From: Roseovarius sp. MMSF_3359
Lineage (GTDB): Bacteria > Pseudomonadota > Alphaproteobacteria > Rhodobacterales > Rhodobacteraceae
DNA: 64,000 nucleotides
NCBI RefSeq assembly: GCF_030733385.1
Contig: NZ_JASHJC010000009.1
Location: forward strand, 62,001 to 126,000
Direction of reading: 5' to 3'
The notes beneath the pieces were generated by a model that made no database searches, had not been told where the DNA came from, and saw only the letters and a list, made by a program, of their open reading frames with translations. Below are positions 26,459 through 35,118 of the stretch, in pieces. Numbering within the stretch: the stretch's first letter is position 1; each line of letters begins with the position of its first letter. The translations under genes and the position numbers were made by a program.

Positions 26459-28503
26459 CCGCGTCGATCATCTTCGATCCGCTGCTGCCGATCTGGCTGA
26501 TTGCGGGGCTGGCGGGTATGGTGCTGAGTGGCATCGCCCTGGCGCTCTGGCGCGGTCTCTCGGGCTGGGCGCTGAGGGCGTTGGCGGCGGCGGTGGTCCT
26601 CGCGGCGCTCACGGGGCCGGTTTATCAGCAGGAAGACCGCGAACCGCTCAGCGATATCGTGCTGCTCGTCGAAGATGAAAGCGCCAGTCAGCAACTTTCC
26701 GACCGTGGCGACCAGACCCACAGCGCCGCCGACGAAATCGCGACCCGCCTGGACGCCCGCGACAACACCGAAGTGCGGCGTATCACCGTCCCCGATGGCG
26801 AGGACAATGCCGGGACGGAACTTATGTCCGCTCTGGCCGAGGCGATGGCAGAAGAGCCGCGTGGCCGTATCGCCGGTGCGATCCTGCTCTCGGATGGTCG
26901 GGTGCATGACCTTGACCGCGCGCCCGAGATGCCCGCGCCCATGCATCTGCTCCATACCGGTCGTGATACCGATTGGGACAGGCGCCTGACCATCCGCAAC
27001 GCGCCAGCTTTCGCCATTCTGGACGAAGAGATTACCATGACCCTCACGATCGAGGATCTGGGTGCAGCGCCCGAAGGGATCGAGACCGTGCCGATCGACA
27101 TTTCCATCGACGGCGACGCACCGCAGCGGTTCAACGTGGCCCTGGGTGAGGAAATCACCCTCCCGGTCGTGCTACCCCACGGTGGGCGCAACGTGTTGCA
27201 ATTCACCACGCCTGCCGTCCCCGGAGAATTGACCGACCGCAACAATACCGCGCTCATCCAGATCAACGGTGTGCGCGACCGGCTGCGGGTTCTTCTGGTC
27301 TCGGGGGAGCCGCATCCCGGTGGCCGCACCTGGCGCAACCTGCTGAAATCCGACAGTTCCGTCGATCTGGTGCATTTTACCATCCTGCGCCCGCCGGAAA
27401 AACAGGATGGCGCACCGGTGCGGGAACTGTCCCTGATCGCGTTTCCCACGCGCGAGCTTTTCCTGGAAAAGATCGACGATTTCGACCTCATCATCTTTGA
27501 CCGCTACAAACGGCGGGGCATCCTGCCCGCGCTCTACTTGGACAATGTCCGCAACTATGTCGAACAGGGGGGCGCCGTGCTGATCGCTGCTGGTCCGGAT
27601 TTTGCCAGCGCCGACAGCATCTATCGCTCCCCGCTCGAAAAAATTGTGCCCGCACGGCCAACGGCGCGGGTTCTGGAGGAGGGGTTTCATCCCAAGGTCA
27701 CCGAACTTGGCTTGCGCCACCCGGTGACCGCCGGTCTGCAACCCGAAGAAGGCGCGCAATGGGGTCGCTGGATGCGGCAGATCGAACTGGCCGAGGCCGG
27801 GGGGCAAGTGGTCATGTCCGGCGCCGACACACGGCCACTGCTGGTCCTTGACCGGGTGGGGCAGGGACGGGTGGCGCTCCTGGCGTCCGATCACGCCTGG
27901 CTCTGGCATCGGGGTTTCGAGGGCGGCGGGCCGCAATTGGAATTGCTGCGGCGCCTGGCCCACTGGATGATGAAAGAACCGGAACTGGAGGAAGAGGCGC
28001 TTTGGGCGGAAGCCACGGGCCAAACCATGCGGATCATCCGTCGTTCGCTGACCGACGGTGTGGGTGACGTGACCATCGAAGCCCCTTCGGGCGAGACGGT
28101 TGAACTCCCGTTGGAAGAGGTCTCTCCGGGTCGGTACGAGGCGCTATTCGACGGGCCCGAAATCGGCCTTTACCGCCTGACGAATGGCGACCAATCCGCG
28201 GTCATCGGGCTTGGCCCGGCCGCACCCGTCGAGTTCGAAGAGACCATCGCCAGCGCCGAGGTCCTGATGCCGCTCATTGATCCGACCAATGGCGGGGCCA
28301 TGGCGCTCGCCGATGGTGTTCCGCGGATACGGGCCGTGCGTGCAGGCAGGCCTGCCGCAGGCCGCAACTGGATCGGTATCACGCCACGGGGCGCTTATGA
28401 GACCCGCTCTGTCACGCAATTGCCATTGATGCCCGCCTGGCTGGTTCTGCTTCTGGCATCCGGTTTGATCCTTGGCGGCTGGCTCCGGGAAGGGCGCCGG
28501 TAG
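26455..28503 (+). CDS. Membrane protein with vWA-like and amidotransferase-like regions
   Basis: A 682-residue protein, last of the MoxR operon. Two N-terminal membrane segments (IWLIAGLAGMVLSGIALALW and ALRALAAAVVLAAL) precede a vWA-like stretch with a MIDAS-type DESAS (VLLVEDESASQQL). Residues about 340-480 look like a class I amidotransferase fold (FDLIIFDRYKRRG, VEQGGAVLIAAGPDF), and a third membrane segment near the C-terminus (WLVLLLASGLILGGWL) ends in a short basic tail. It seems to be a divergent sister of the preceding BatA-type protein. Likely works with MoxR in envelope protein assembly or stress, by family context only. Confidence 0.8.
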   Translation: MTASIIFDPLLPIWLIAGLAGMVLSGIALALWRGLSGWALRALAAAVVLAALTGPVYQQEDREPLSDIVLLVEDESASQQLSDRGDQTHSAADEIATRLDARDNTEVRRITVPDGEDNAGTELMSALAEAMAEEPRGRIAGAILLSDGRVHDLDRAPEMPAPMHLLHTGRDTDWDRRLTIRNAPAFAILDEEITMTLTIEDLGAAPEGIETVPIDISIDGDAPQRFNVALGEEITLPVVLPHGGRNVLQFTTPAVPGELTDRNNTALIQINGVRDRLRVLLVSGEPHPGGRTWRNLLKSDSSVDLVHFTILRPPEKQDGAPVRELSLIAFPTRELFLEKIDDFDLIIFDRYKRRGILPALYLDNVRNYVEQGGAVLIAAGPDFASADSIYRSPLEKIVPARPTARVLEEGFHPKVTELGLRHPVTAGLQPEEGAQWGRWMRQIELAEAGGQVVMSGADTRPLLVLDRVGQGRVALLASDHAWLWHRGFEGGGPQLELLRRLAHWMMKEPELEEEALWAEATGQTMRIIRRSLTDGVGDVTIEAPSGETVELPLEEVSPGRYEALFDGPEIGLYRLTNGDQSAVIGLGPAAPVEFEETIASAEVLMPLIDPTNGGAMALADGVPRIRAVRAGRPAAGRNWIGITPRGAYETRSVTQLPLMPAWLVLLLASGLILGGWLREGRR

Positions 28504-28580
28504 GGTGGTCGCCGTAGCTGGCAGATAGCTCAAAGAAGACCGTAACGGGCACTGCGGCACCACTGCCCAAGTCGCGGCCG

Positions 28581-29060
28581 TCAGTTCGCGTAATACATCG
28601 TGATGGTGACGTCGCTCTTGTCGATGGCGGCACTTCTGAATGTCGGGGTATCATAGGCATCTAGCGCACCGCTTGTGGCATATCCCTCCGCGGGCCATGC
28701 ACCGTCCATCGTCAGATCCCGGTTTTCGTCCTCGTCGTGAAAGGCCGCTATCGCATAGGGTCCTTTCGTGAGGTCGGGAAAGGTGACTTTGACGTCGCCT
28801 GTCCTGGCCGGCACCTCCTTGTAGCCGACAGCTTTTGTTACGTCGTAGATCTTGAACGCCTCCCGATCCGCAAACACCATGACAACGACATTGCCTTGGG
28901 CATTGCGGATATCTCGGAAGGTCGCGGAGATGCCATTAGGGAAGGCAATTTGTGCCACCGTAGTCGATTTCGAATGCGCCATGCTCGCCAGCCAGGCCCC
29001 GCCGACGGTGATTGCGATCGAGGCTACAGCCCCCAAGAAACGTTGCGTGTTTGTGGGCAC
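28581..29060 (-). CDS. DUF2141 domain-containing exported protein
   Basis: A 159-residue secreted protein: an N-terminal hydrophobic segment (FLGAVASIAITVGGAWLA) followed by the DUF2141 domain. Typical motifs are GNVVVMVFADREAF, LTKGPYAIAAFHDEDENRDL and AEGYATSGAL, with the acidic DEDENRD loop that resembles a calcium site. It starts nine bases after the stop of the hydroxylase gene and is probably co-transcribed with it; this gene pairing recurs in alphaproteobacteria. Function unknown. Confidence 0.85.
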   Translation of the reverse strand: MPTNTQRFLGAVASIAITVGGAWLASMAHSKSTTVAQIAFPNGISATFRDIRNAQGNVVVMVFADREAFKIYDVTKAVGYKEVPARTGDVKVTFPDLTKGPYAIAAFHDEDENRDLTMDGAWPAEGYATSGALDAYDTPTFRSAAIDKSDVTITMYYAN

Positions 29061-29069
29061 GTTGGCCTC

Positions 29070-29969
29070 CTATTCCGCGGGTTCTGTCGGAGTTTCGTCT
29101 TTCTTCGGCGCCCATCCGGGCGGCCCCAGCAGGACGCCAAACTTGTTCCTGAGCCCCCGCATTTTCCAGACGTCCCGACCAATCCGGTAAAACCCGTGCA
29201 GGAAGGCGACAAAGGGATTGATGCTCTCGATCGGTTTGACAAGCCCATAGACAACCTCTTCCTGCTCCTCCTCGAACGTGCCGAACATGCGGTCCCAGAT
29301 GATGAAGATGCCGGCATAGTTCTTGTCGAGGTATTTCGGATTGGAACCGTGGTGCACCCGGTGATGCGAGGGTGTGTTCATCAGCCATTCGATCGGCCGG
29401 GGCAGTTTCCGGATGCTCTCGGTGTGAAGCACCGTCTGGTACACTTGGACAACGATTTCGGCGAAGAGCACGACGATGGGATTGAACCCGAGCAGGACCA
29501 GCGGCAGGTGGAAAAACACCGGCCAGAAGGAATCCATCGGTCCAAAACGATAGGCGACGGAAATGTTGAAGAACGGGGAGGAGTGGTGAACCGTATGCGT
29601 GGCCCAGGCCAGGTTCACACGATGCATGAACCGGTGTTCCCAATAATAGGCAAGGTCCGCCAGCACCACGCAGATCAGAACGGTCATCCAGTTGATTTCA
29701 ATATCGAAAATCGCGAACTGGAAAGCGTAGTAGAAGGTCGTGATATAGAACGCCCCGAGAAACAGGATCGTCAGACCGATGAAGAAAGCGAGCGTGATGT
29801 AGTTGGTGAGTGTATCGCCGACCAGCGTCCAGGAGAGCTTCTTGTAGATCGCGTATCTGACAAACTCAAACGCCAGAAAGGCCAGCGCGAATACGAAAAA
29901 CCAGTCATTGATGAAGGTTTCGAGCCATTCAAGATAACCCGCACTGACGGGGGTGAGGAGCCATTCCAT
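29070..29969 (-). CDS. Sterol desaturase / fatty acid hydroxylase superfamily protein
   Basis: A 299-residue membrane di-iron enzyme. Five or so membrane segments and three histidine clusters are visible: YWEHRFMHRVNLAWATHTVHH near 106-126 and SHHRVHHG near 190-197. These eight or more His ligands bind the catalytic iron pair. The start at 29967-29969 follows an aaggaatc ribosome site; an upstream ATG ten codons earlier is less likely. Substrates of bacterial members include lipids, hopanoids and carotenoids; this one cannot be assigned. It is divergent from the TetR regulator, across a promoter that looks shared. Confidence 0.88.
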   Translation of the reverse strand: MEWLLTPVSAGYLEWLETFINDWFFVFALAFLAFEFVRYAIYKKLSWTLVGDTLTNYITLAFFIGLTILFLGAFYITTFYYAFQFAIFDIEINWMTVLICVVLADLAYYWEHRFMHRVNLAWATHTVHHSSPFFNISVAYRFGPMDSFWPVFFHLPLVLLGFNPIVVLFAEIVVQVYQTVLHTESIRKLPRPIEWLMNTPSHHRVHHGSNPKYLDKNYAGIFIIWDRMFGTFEEEQEEVVYGLVKPIESINPFVAFLHGFYRIGRDVWKMRGLRNKFGVLLGPPGWAPKKDETPTEPAE

Positions 29970-29991
29970 TGCTGATTCCTTGATTATCAAA

Positions 29992-30030
29992 CTTGACAAT
30001 TAATTGGCATCGTCTAAATTGTTTGTCAAG
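29992..30030. promoter_or_regulatory. Divergent promoters inside an inverted repeat (candidate TetR operator)
   Basis: CTTGACAA (29992-29999) and TTGTCAAG (30023-30030) form a perfect inverted repeat with a 23-base spacer. Each arm contains a consensus -35 hexamer TTGACA, one facing right and one left. The rightward -35 (29993-29998) is followed after 16 bases by TAAATT, a plausible -10. The rightward promoter serves the TetR/Rieske genes, and the leftward one serves the hydroxylase and DUF2141 genes. Confidence 0.6.
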
Positions 30031-30055
30031 AGTGACAAAATAAAATGGGAACCTT

Positions 30056-30643
30056 ATGGCCAGGCCTGAAATCAAAGAGGCGCGGCGTGAACAGGTACTG
30101 GATGCCTTTGAAATCTGCGTTGCGAAATATGGTGTCGAAGGCGCGACGCTGGCCAAAACGGCCGAACAGGCCGGGCTTGCGCGCCCCTTGGTCCGGCATA
30201 ATGTCGGCAACCGCGAAGAGCTGATCAGCGCGCTGATCGAACGGTTCCTGGATCGCAGCCGGGAAAAGATGCAGGCCTTCGTCGACATGCTTCCGGCCAA
30301 TGACAAGGCGCGGCATGCGGTCGAATGGCTCTTTGATCCGCAATATGCCGACACACATCTGGTGCAGGTGGCCTATGCCCTGATCGCATTCTCGGCAGAT
30401 GACACGGCGATGGCAGAAAAGATGCAAATCTGGGTCAGGGATTTCGAAGAGAAGCTCGCCAGCCTGATCGCCGATGACCACCCGCAATCGGCTCCTGAGC
30501 AAATTGCGGCGGTGTCCACCGGTGTTATGGGCATCTATTTCAACTTTGAATCGCTTTCGGTGCTGGGCAATGCCGATGCCCTGGCGGCGCCATCGAAACA
30601 GGCGGCATTGATGTTGCTGGACGCATTGGACCCAAAAGCATGA
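30056..30643 (+). CDS. TetR-family transcriptional regulator
   Basis: A 195-residue repressor-type protein. The N-terminal helix-turn-helix spans about 10-50 (RREQVLDAFEICVAKYGVEG, ATLAKTAEQAGLARPLVRHNVGNREEL). The C-terminal helical domain is unrecognised and presumably binds a small ligand. Its stop overlaps the Rieske gene start (ATGA), so the two are translationally coupled. Upstream lies the symmetric divergent promoter, the likely operator for itself and for the hydroxylase/DUF2141 pair. Confidence 0.88.
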   Translation: MARPEIKEARREQVLDAFEICVAKYGVEGATLAKTAEQAGLARPLVRHNVGNREELISALIERFLDRSREKMQAFVDMLPANDKARHAVEWLFDPQYADTHLVQVAYALIAFSADDTAMAEKMQIWVRDFEEKLASLIADDHPQSAPEQIAAVSTGVMGIYFNFESLSVLGNADALAAPSKQAALMLLDALDPKA

Positions 30644-31779
30644 GCGAGCGCCTTCCCAAGGAAGCCTACACCACCGCCGCCTGGTTCGAGACGGAAAGCA
30701 AGACGGTGTTCGGGCAGGCATGGACCTTTGTCGGAACCACCCATGACTTCGCACAAGCCGGGGATTTTCGCACGGTTATGTGCGGTGCTGACCGGTTGTT
30801 CGCGGTGCGGGACAAGGAAGGCCGCCTTAACGCTTTTCATAACCATTGCCGGCACCGTGGCGCCGAATTGGTCGATGGTGAGAACGGGAATTGCGGTGGT
30901 GCGCTGGTCTGCCCCTACCACCGCTGGACCTATGGGCTCGATGGCGCATTGCGGGGTGTGCCCAACAAAAGGGAGTGCTTCCCCGATCTCGACCGGACCG
31001 AACTTGGCCTCTTGCCTGCCGCTGTGGGCGTGTTCAAGGACCTGGTCTTCGTCAACCCCGATGCTGGTGCGGATTTCGAGACCTGGATCGCCCCGCTTAT
31101 GGGCAAGGAATGGCCGCATGATCTGTCGGCGTCTGATATCAAGGACGCGGTGCCGCTTGTCTACGACATGAAATGCGATTGGAAAGTCTATGTGGAGAAC
31201 GCGATTGACGGATACCACCTGGCCTATCTGCACGAAAATACGCTCGGCGGCCCTTTGCCCGGCATGAACGAATGGGAACGCGCGGGACAGCATATGATCT
31301 GGTCTGCGACCGAAGACGGCATTCGCCATCGTCTGCCGCAGAAAATTCGCGATGAAGCGGGCAGCACCGGAATGATCGAAAGTGCATCGACGCCCGGTTA
31401 TGGCGGTGTCTACTATCTCTTCCCGTCCACGCTGGTTGTGCCGACCCCCTACGGCATGTCCGTGTCCTCGCTGCAACCGGTGAGTGCCGGGCGTTGCCGG
31501 ATGCATGTGCGCCAATGGGTGGGGCCGTGGCAATCCACCGACGAACGCGCGTATATTCCAGGCTATGACAAGGCGAGCGGTATCATCTCGTCGGAGCACT
31601 GGACAAAGCCCCCTCTCGAGACCGGAGATTTTCAGACCGAGGATGTCTGGATCTGCGAGAAGGTTCAACGGGGATTGGAATCCCCTGCCTACCGCCACGG
31701 TCCCCTGTCCCAAGGGGCGGGCGCCGAAGACCCGATCCGTTGGTTTCACGAAACGCTGGCCCCGTCATCGCATCACTAG
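30640..31779 (+). CDS. Rieske non-heme iron oxygenase, alpha subunit type
   Basis: A 379-residue aromatic-ring-hydroxylating-dioxygenase-type oxygenase. The Rieske [2Fe-2S] ligands are Cys70-x-His72 and Cys91-x2-His94 (CRHRG then CPYHRWTYGL). The mononuclear iron site follows as NAIDGYHLAYLH, with His193 and His198. Single-protein members near this length oxidise substrates such as choline, carnitine, stachydrine or sterols; the closest chemical role cannot be fixed. No reductase gene lies adjacent, so electrons come from a partner elsewhere. Co-translated with the TetR gene. Confidence 0.9.
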   Translation: MSERLPKEAYTTAAWFETESKTVFGQAWTFVGTTHDFAQAGDFRTVMCGADRLFAVRDKEGRLNAFHNHCRHRGAELVDGENGNCGGALVCPYHRWTYGLDGALRGVPNKRECFPDLDRTELGLLPAAVGVFKDLVFVNPDAGADFETWIAPLMGKEWPHDLSASDIKDAVPLVYDMKCDWKVYVENAIDGYHLAYLHENTLGGPLPGMNEWERAGQHMIWSATEDGIRHRLPQKIRDEAGSTGMIESASTPGYGGVYYLFPSTLVVPTPYGMSVSSLQPVSAGRCRMHVRQWVGPWQSTDERAYIPGYDKASGIISSEHWTKPPLETGDFQTEDVWICEKVQRGLESPAYRHGPLSQGAGAEDPIRWFHETLAPSSHH

Positions 31780-31867
31780 GCCGCCCGTCGGGACCCCCGT
31801 TCGCCGCTTGCCACCCCTGCTCCCCTTTGCTTTAACGGACCCGCGCATCTGAACCGGAGCCGCCAAA

Positions 31868-33160
31868 ATGGTCGATATCGCCACCCGCGTCCACAATCAC
31901 AAATGGAAGATCGACCCGATCGTCCGCTCCCTGATCGACACGGATTTCTACAAGCTCCTGATGTGCCAGTCGATCTTTCGCAACAAGCCCGACACGCAGG
32001 TCACGTTCAGCCTCATCAACCGCACCAAATCCATCCGCCTCGCTGATCTGGTGGACGAGGGCGAATTACGCGAACAGCTCGACCATATCCGCTCGCTGTC
32101 GCTGACCCGCGGGGAAAGCACATGGATGCGCGGCAACACCTTCTATGGCAAGCGGCAGATGTTCACGCCCGAATTCATGGACTGGTTCGAGAACCTGCAC
32201 CTGCCCGCTTACCATCTTGAAAAACACGACGGCCAGTACGAGTTGACGTTCGAAGGGTCCTGGCCCGAGGTCATGCTGTGGGAAATTCCCGCCTTGGCGG
32301 TCCTGATGGAACTCCGCTCCCGCGCCGTCCTCAACACCATGGGTAAGTTCGAGTTGCAGGTCCTCTATGCCCGCGCCATGACCAAGCTCTGGGAAAAGGT
32401 CGAACGCCTGCGCGAAGTGGATGGCCTCCGGATCGCCGATTTCGGCACAAGGCGGCGGCACAGCTTCCTCTGGCAGGACTGGTGCGTGCAGGCGATGGGC
32501 GAGGGGCTGGGCGAAAAATTCGTTGGCACCTCCAACTGCCTCATCGCTAAGAACCGCGATGTGGAGGCGATCGGCACCAACGCCCACGAACTGCCGATGG
32601 TCTACGCCGCGCTGGCCGACAGTGACGAGGAACTGGCCCGCGCGCCCTATGATGTTCTGAGCGACTGGCACGAAGAGCATTCCGGCAACCTGCGCATCAT
32701 CCTGCCCGACACCTACGGCACTGCGGGTTTCCTGAAAAACGCCCCCGACTGGCTGGCGGGCTGGACAGGCATCCGCATCGATTCCGGCGACCCGGCCGAG
32801 GGTGCCGAGACCGCCATCAACTGGTGGAAAAGCCGTGGCGAGGATCCGCTGGAAAAACTGGTGATCTTCTCGGATGGCCTCGGCGAAAAGAAAATCGCCG
32901 AACTCCACGCCCAATTCGCCCACCGCACGCGGGTCAGCTTCGGTTGGGGCACGCTGCTAACCAACGATTTCCGAGGCCTCACCCCCAACGACGCCCTCGC
33001 GCCGTTCTCCCTCGTTTGCAAAGCTGTCAGCGCCAACGGCCGCCCCACGGTGAAACTGAGCGACAACCCCCGCAAAGCCATGGGCCCCGAGTCGGAAATC
33101 GATCGCTACAAACGGGTGTTTGGGGTCGGGGAGCAGGAGGCCTTGGAGGTGGTGGTTTAA
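31868..33160 (+). CDS. pncB: Nicotinate phosphoribosyltransferase
   Basis: A 430-residue cytoplasmic enzyme that makes nicotinate mononucleotide from nicotinate and PRPP, with ATP, in NAD salvage. Diagnostic parts are [17 protein letters not shown] at the N-terminus, [17 protein letters not shown] near residues 191-207, and [16 protein letters not shown] and FSDGLGEKK in the phosphoribosyl-binding barrel. Length is in the usual range (about 400-430). It is convergent with the AT-rich Fic gene, only nine bases apart. Confidence 0.93.
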   Translation: MVDIATRVHNHKWKIDPIVRSLIDTDFYKLLMCQSIFRNKPDTQVTFSLINRTKSIRLADLVDEGELREQLDHIRSLSLTRGESTWMRGNTFYGKRQMFTPEFMDWFENLHLPAYHLEKHDGQYELTFEGSWPEVMLWEIPALAVLMELRSRAVLNTMGKFELQVLYARAMTKLWEKVERLREVDGLRIADFGTRRRHSFLWQDWCVQAMGEGLGEKFVGTSNCLIAKNRDVEAIGTNAHELPMVYAALADSDEELARAPYDVLSDWHEEHSGNLRIILPDTYGTAGFLKNAPDWLAGWTGIRIDSGDPAEGAETAINWWKSRGEDPLEKLVIFSDGLGEKKIAELHAQFAHRTRVSFGWGTLLTNDFRGLTPNDALAPFSLVCKAVSANGRPTVKLSDNPRKAMGPESEIDRYKRVFGVGEQEALEVVV

Positions 33161-33169
33161 TGTTTCTTG

Positions 33170-34327
33170 CTATGTATCGTCTTCCAATATTCTCAAAAGT
33201 GACGAATACGCGTACAAACCTGGTGCCCTTCCGGAAGGCGGTACAATTGTATCCAGTAAGCCTTCTTGCACCAATCGCGGTGTGAAGTTTCTCAGCGTAG
33301 ATTTTGGGCCGTCGGCAACTTCAACGAAATGATTGTTCCAAAAGACGGGGCTATTAAAGACATAATCCACTGCGGAATGAAAATACTGTGATCGCAACAC
33401 TTCCCGGAATCTTTCCCGTGTTGCCTCATAATGTGTTTGAATCTTTCCGACGGTGTCCATGTTTTTTTCCGCCTGTGCTGATAAGCCGGATAGAAAGAAG
33501 CTGCACCATGCCGACCAAGAGTTAGAATCAGAGATGTCGCGCATGCGTTGGATATAGCTATCTTTGTTTCGTTCAAAGTAATCGCTTACAAAGAAGTGTG
33601 GCGCGCTGAGAATTTCGTATTCCCAAAGCATTAATGGGATTAGCATTCGTCCAACGCGTCCATTCCCGTCTTCAAAAGGGTGGAGTGCTTCGAATTCAGC
33701 ATGGGCGATAGCGGTTCGAATTAGATGGTGCTGTTTGTCGTTTCGAATGAAGTCAATAAACCTCCGCATACCATCCGGTAAGTCTTCCGGGGAAATGGGA
33801 ATGAAATCGACGCGGCGTTGAGCTTTGTCTCCAATATAGTTCTGTTCTTCTTTGTATTCTCCGGGTCGTTGTTTTGCTCCACGCCCCGCGCTCAACAGAG
33901 TTCGGTGTGCGTTTTTGATCAGCATTTCTGAAATTGGGTGACCGCTTCGAATTTGATCTTCGGCTTGACTCAGCGCCCGGGCATATAAGGCCACCTCCAG
34001 CGTTTCATTTCTCGCTGTTCCTTCCGTTCTGCGCGCATTTTCACTTGCTTCGAGACGCAGTACCTCTTCAAGTGTTGAGATTGTTCCTTCCATCCTTGAC
34101 GACACGACAGCGTCGCGCTGTCTTAGCGGTGCAAGCAATAGCTCAGAATTTTGTAGGTGCTTGAGTTGTTCGTCGTATCGCGTCAGATTTTGAAGTGCGC
34201 TGGTAAGCGCTTCAAATACCATGGGTAGATCAATTGGTTCTGGTGGAAAACGGCCATAGTGGTACTCGACAGCTTTCGAGCAGTCATATGTTGTGTTGTT
34301 GATAACAAGAGTTTGCGCTGTAGTCAT
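33170..34327 (-). CDS. Fic-domain protein (AMPylase) with N-terminal inhibitory motif
   Basis: A 385-residue Fic enzyme. The catalytic motif is HPFEDGNGRVGR (216-227), complete with its His and arginines. An inhibitory S/T-xxx-E-G/N motif occurs upstream, SSRMEG (76-81), so this is a self-inhibited class II Fic, expected to AMPylate hydroxyl side chains of unknown targets. A Fic_N domain precedes and a winged-helix-like C-terminus follows. Codon use and base composition are visibly more AT-rich than both neighbours, suggesting recent acquisition. The ATG at 34325-34327 is chosen from homology; an upstream extension would overlap a cluster of repeated motifs. Confidence 0.9.
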   Translation of the reverse strand: MTTAQTLVINNTTYDCSKAVEYHYGRFPPEPIDLPMVFEALTSALQNLTRYDEQLKHLQNSELLLAPLRQRDAVVSSRMEGTISTLEEVLRLEASENARRTEGTARNETLEVALYARALSQAEDQIRSGHPISEMLIKNAHRTLLSAGRGAKQRPGEYKEEQNYIGDKAQRRVDFIPISPEDLPDGMRRFIDFIRNDKQHHLIRTAIAHAEFEALHPFEDGNGRVGRMLIPLMLWEYEILSAPHFFVSDYFERNKDSYIQRMRDISDSNSWSAWCSFFLSGLSAQAEKNMDTVGKIQTHYEATRERFREVLRSQYFHSAVDYVFNSPVFWNNHFVEVADGPKSTLRNFTPRLVQEGLLDTIVPPSGRAPGLYAYSSLLRILEDDT

Positions 34328-34352
34328 AAAAAGCGTTGTATCACGTTGAGTG

Positions 34353-34479
34353 GAAACAACAAGTTTTATTGCGAGAATTGCAATGCATTGTAGAAACAAA
34401 ATCGCTTGTTTCAACTGCTTTGGAGATAAGGTACTTTGTTGTCGGCAAATAAGTCTATTGAGTGAAACAAATATTGTTT
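34353..34479 (-). promoter_or_regulatory. Cluster of GAAACAA motifs upstream of fic
   Basis: The 155-base AT-rich space between fic and arfB holds GAAACAA at 34353-34359, 34393-34399 and 34464-34470, and its complement TTGTTT(C) at 34406-34412 and 34474-34479. Two pairs form inverted repeats: GAAACAA-N6-TTGTTTC and AAACAA-ATA-TTGTTT. Such symmetric, repeated motifs are typical of repressor-operator arrays. Confidence 0.5.
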
Positions 34480-34482
34480 GGT

Positions 34483-34905
34483 TCAATCCTCGCCCTCAAC
34501 CTTCCCCCTCAGCGCCTTCACCTCTCCCCTTACCTTTTTCGCCTTCAACCGCCGTTTTTTTGACCCCAGCGTCGGTCGGGTCGGGATGCGGCGTTTGGGT
34601 TTTTCCAGGGCTTTGCGGATCAGCTCGGTCAGGCGGTCGCGGGCGATGTCGCGGTTGCGGGCCTGGTGGCGGGTTTCGTTCACCTGGATCACCAGCGCGC
34701 CCTCCTTGGTCCAGCGTCTGCCCGCCAGCCGCCGCAATCGCCGTTTCACCGCGTCGGGCAGGTTGGGGGAGCGTTCGGCCTCGAAGCGCAGTTCGACAGC
34801 TGAACTGACCTTGTTCACGTTCTGCCCGCCGGGGCCGGACGCGCGGATGAATTGCTCGGTCAGTTCCCAGTCTTCGATGGTGATCTGGTCGGTGATGTGC
34901 AGCAC
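34483..34905 (-). CDS. arfB: Alternative ribosome-rescue peptidyl-tRNA hydrolase ArfB (YaeJ)
   Basis: A 140-residue protein with the class I release-factor core. The catalytic GGQ is at 26-28 (ASGPGGQNVNKVSSAVELRF), followed by the expected basic C-terminal tail (KRRIPTRPT, KKRRLKAKK) that enters the empty mRNA channel of stalled ribosomes. It hydrolyses peptidyl-tRNA on non-stop complexes without needing a stop codon. Translation starts at GTG (34903-34905), with ggaggcg about ten bases upstream. The Fic gene lies downstream on the same strand, but its own promoter-like region lies between them. Confidence 0.93.
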   Translation of the reverse strand: MLHITDQITIEDWELTEQFIRASGPGGQNVNKVSSAVELRFEAERSPNLPDAVKRRLRRLAGRRWTKEGALVIQVNETRHQARNRDIARDRLTELIRKALEKPKRRIPTRPTLGSKKRRLKAKKVRGEVKALRGKVEGED

Positions 34906-34943
34906 GGGCGGCGCGCCTCCATGCGCGGCGGTTCAGGAAATTC

Positions 34944-34972
34944 GAAAGGGCCGCCCTGATCGGTGCGGCCCT
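34944..34972 (-). terminator. Rho-independent terminator of the unit at 35 kb
   Basis: AGGGCCGC (34947-34954) pairs with GCGGCCCT (34965-34972) around a ten-base loop, and the minus-direction sequence continues with TTT. It closes a transcript that starts upstream near 35.12-35.16 kb and isolates it from arfB. Confidence 0.7.
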
Positions 34973-34980
34973 CTAGAAGT

Positions 34981-35118
34981 CAGCGGAGGTGGGCCGGTTA
35001 GGCGCACCAATTCAAGTGGTATTCAAGCACCCAAGGGCTGCCCTAGGTGTGATCCTCCCGAACTGTTCCGACACCTCTCCCCATTACCTCTATAGACATG
35101 GGCACCTCCTTTCTGCTG
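34981..35118 (-). ncRNA. Candidate structured small RNA with an embedded 18-codon frame
   Basis: Read on the minus strand, CAGC (35118-35115) and GGAGGTG (35109-35103) pair with CACCTCC (34991-34985) and GCTG (34984-34981), closing a long-range stem. Inside are three hairpins: CCCAT/ATGGG, AGGTGT/ACACCT and GGTGC/GCGCC (with one G-U pair). A TTGACA lies upstream at 35160-35155, but the -10 is weak. A short frame, ATG 35099 to TAG 35043 (18 codons, starting MSIEVMGRG), has a perfect GGAGG site, which the stem would sequester. It does not match SRP RNA, tmRNA or 6S RNA motifs that I know. Confidence 0.45.

Noticed and set aside
34982..35118. SRP RNA, 6S RNA or tmRNA identity for the structured region at 35 kb
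   Set aside because: The SRP GGAAG/AGCAG loop, the tmRNA acceptor and T-loop (GGTTCGAATCC) and a 6S-like central bubble flanked by matching stems were not found.
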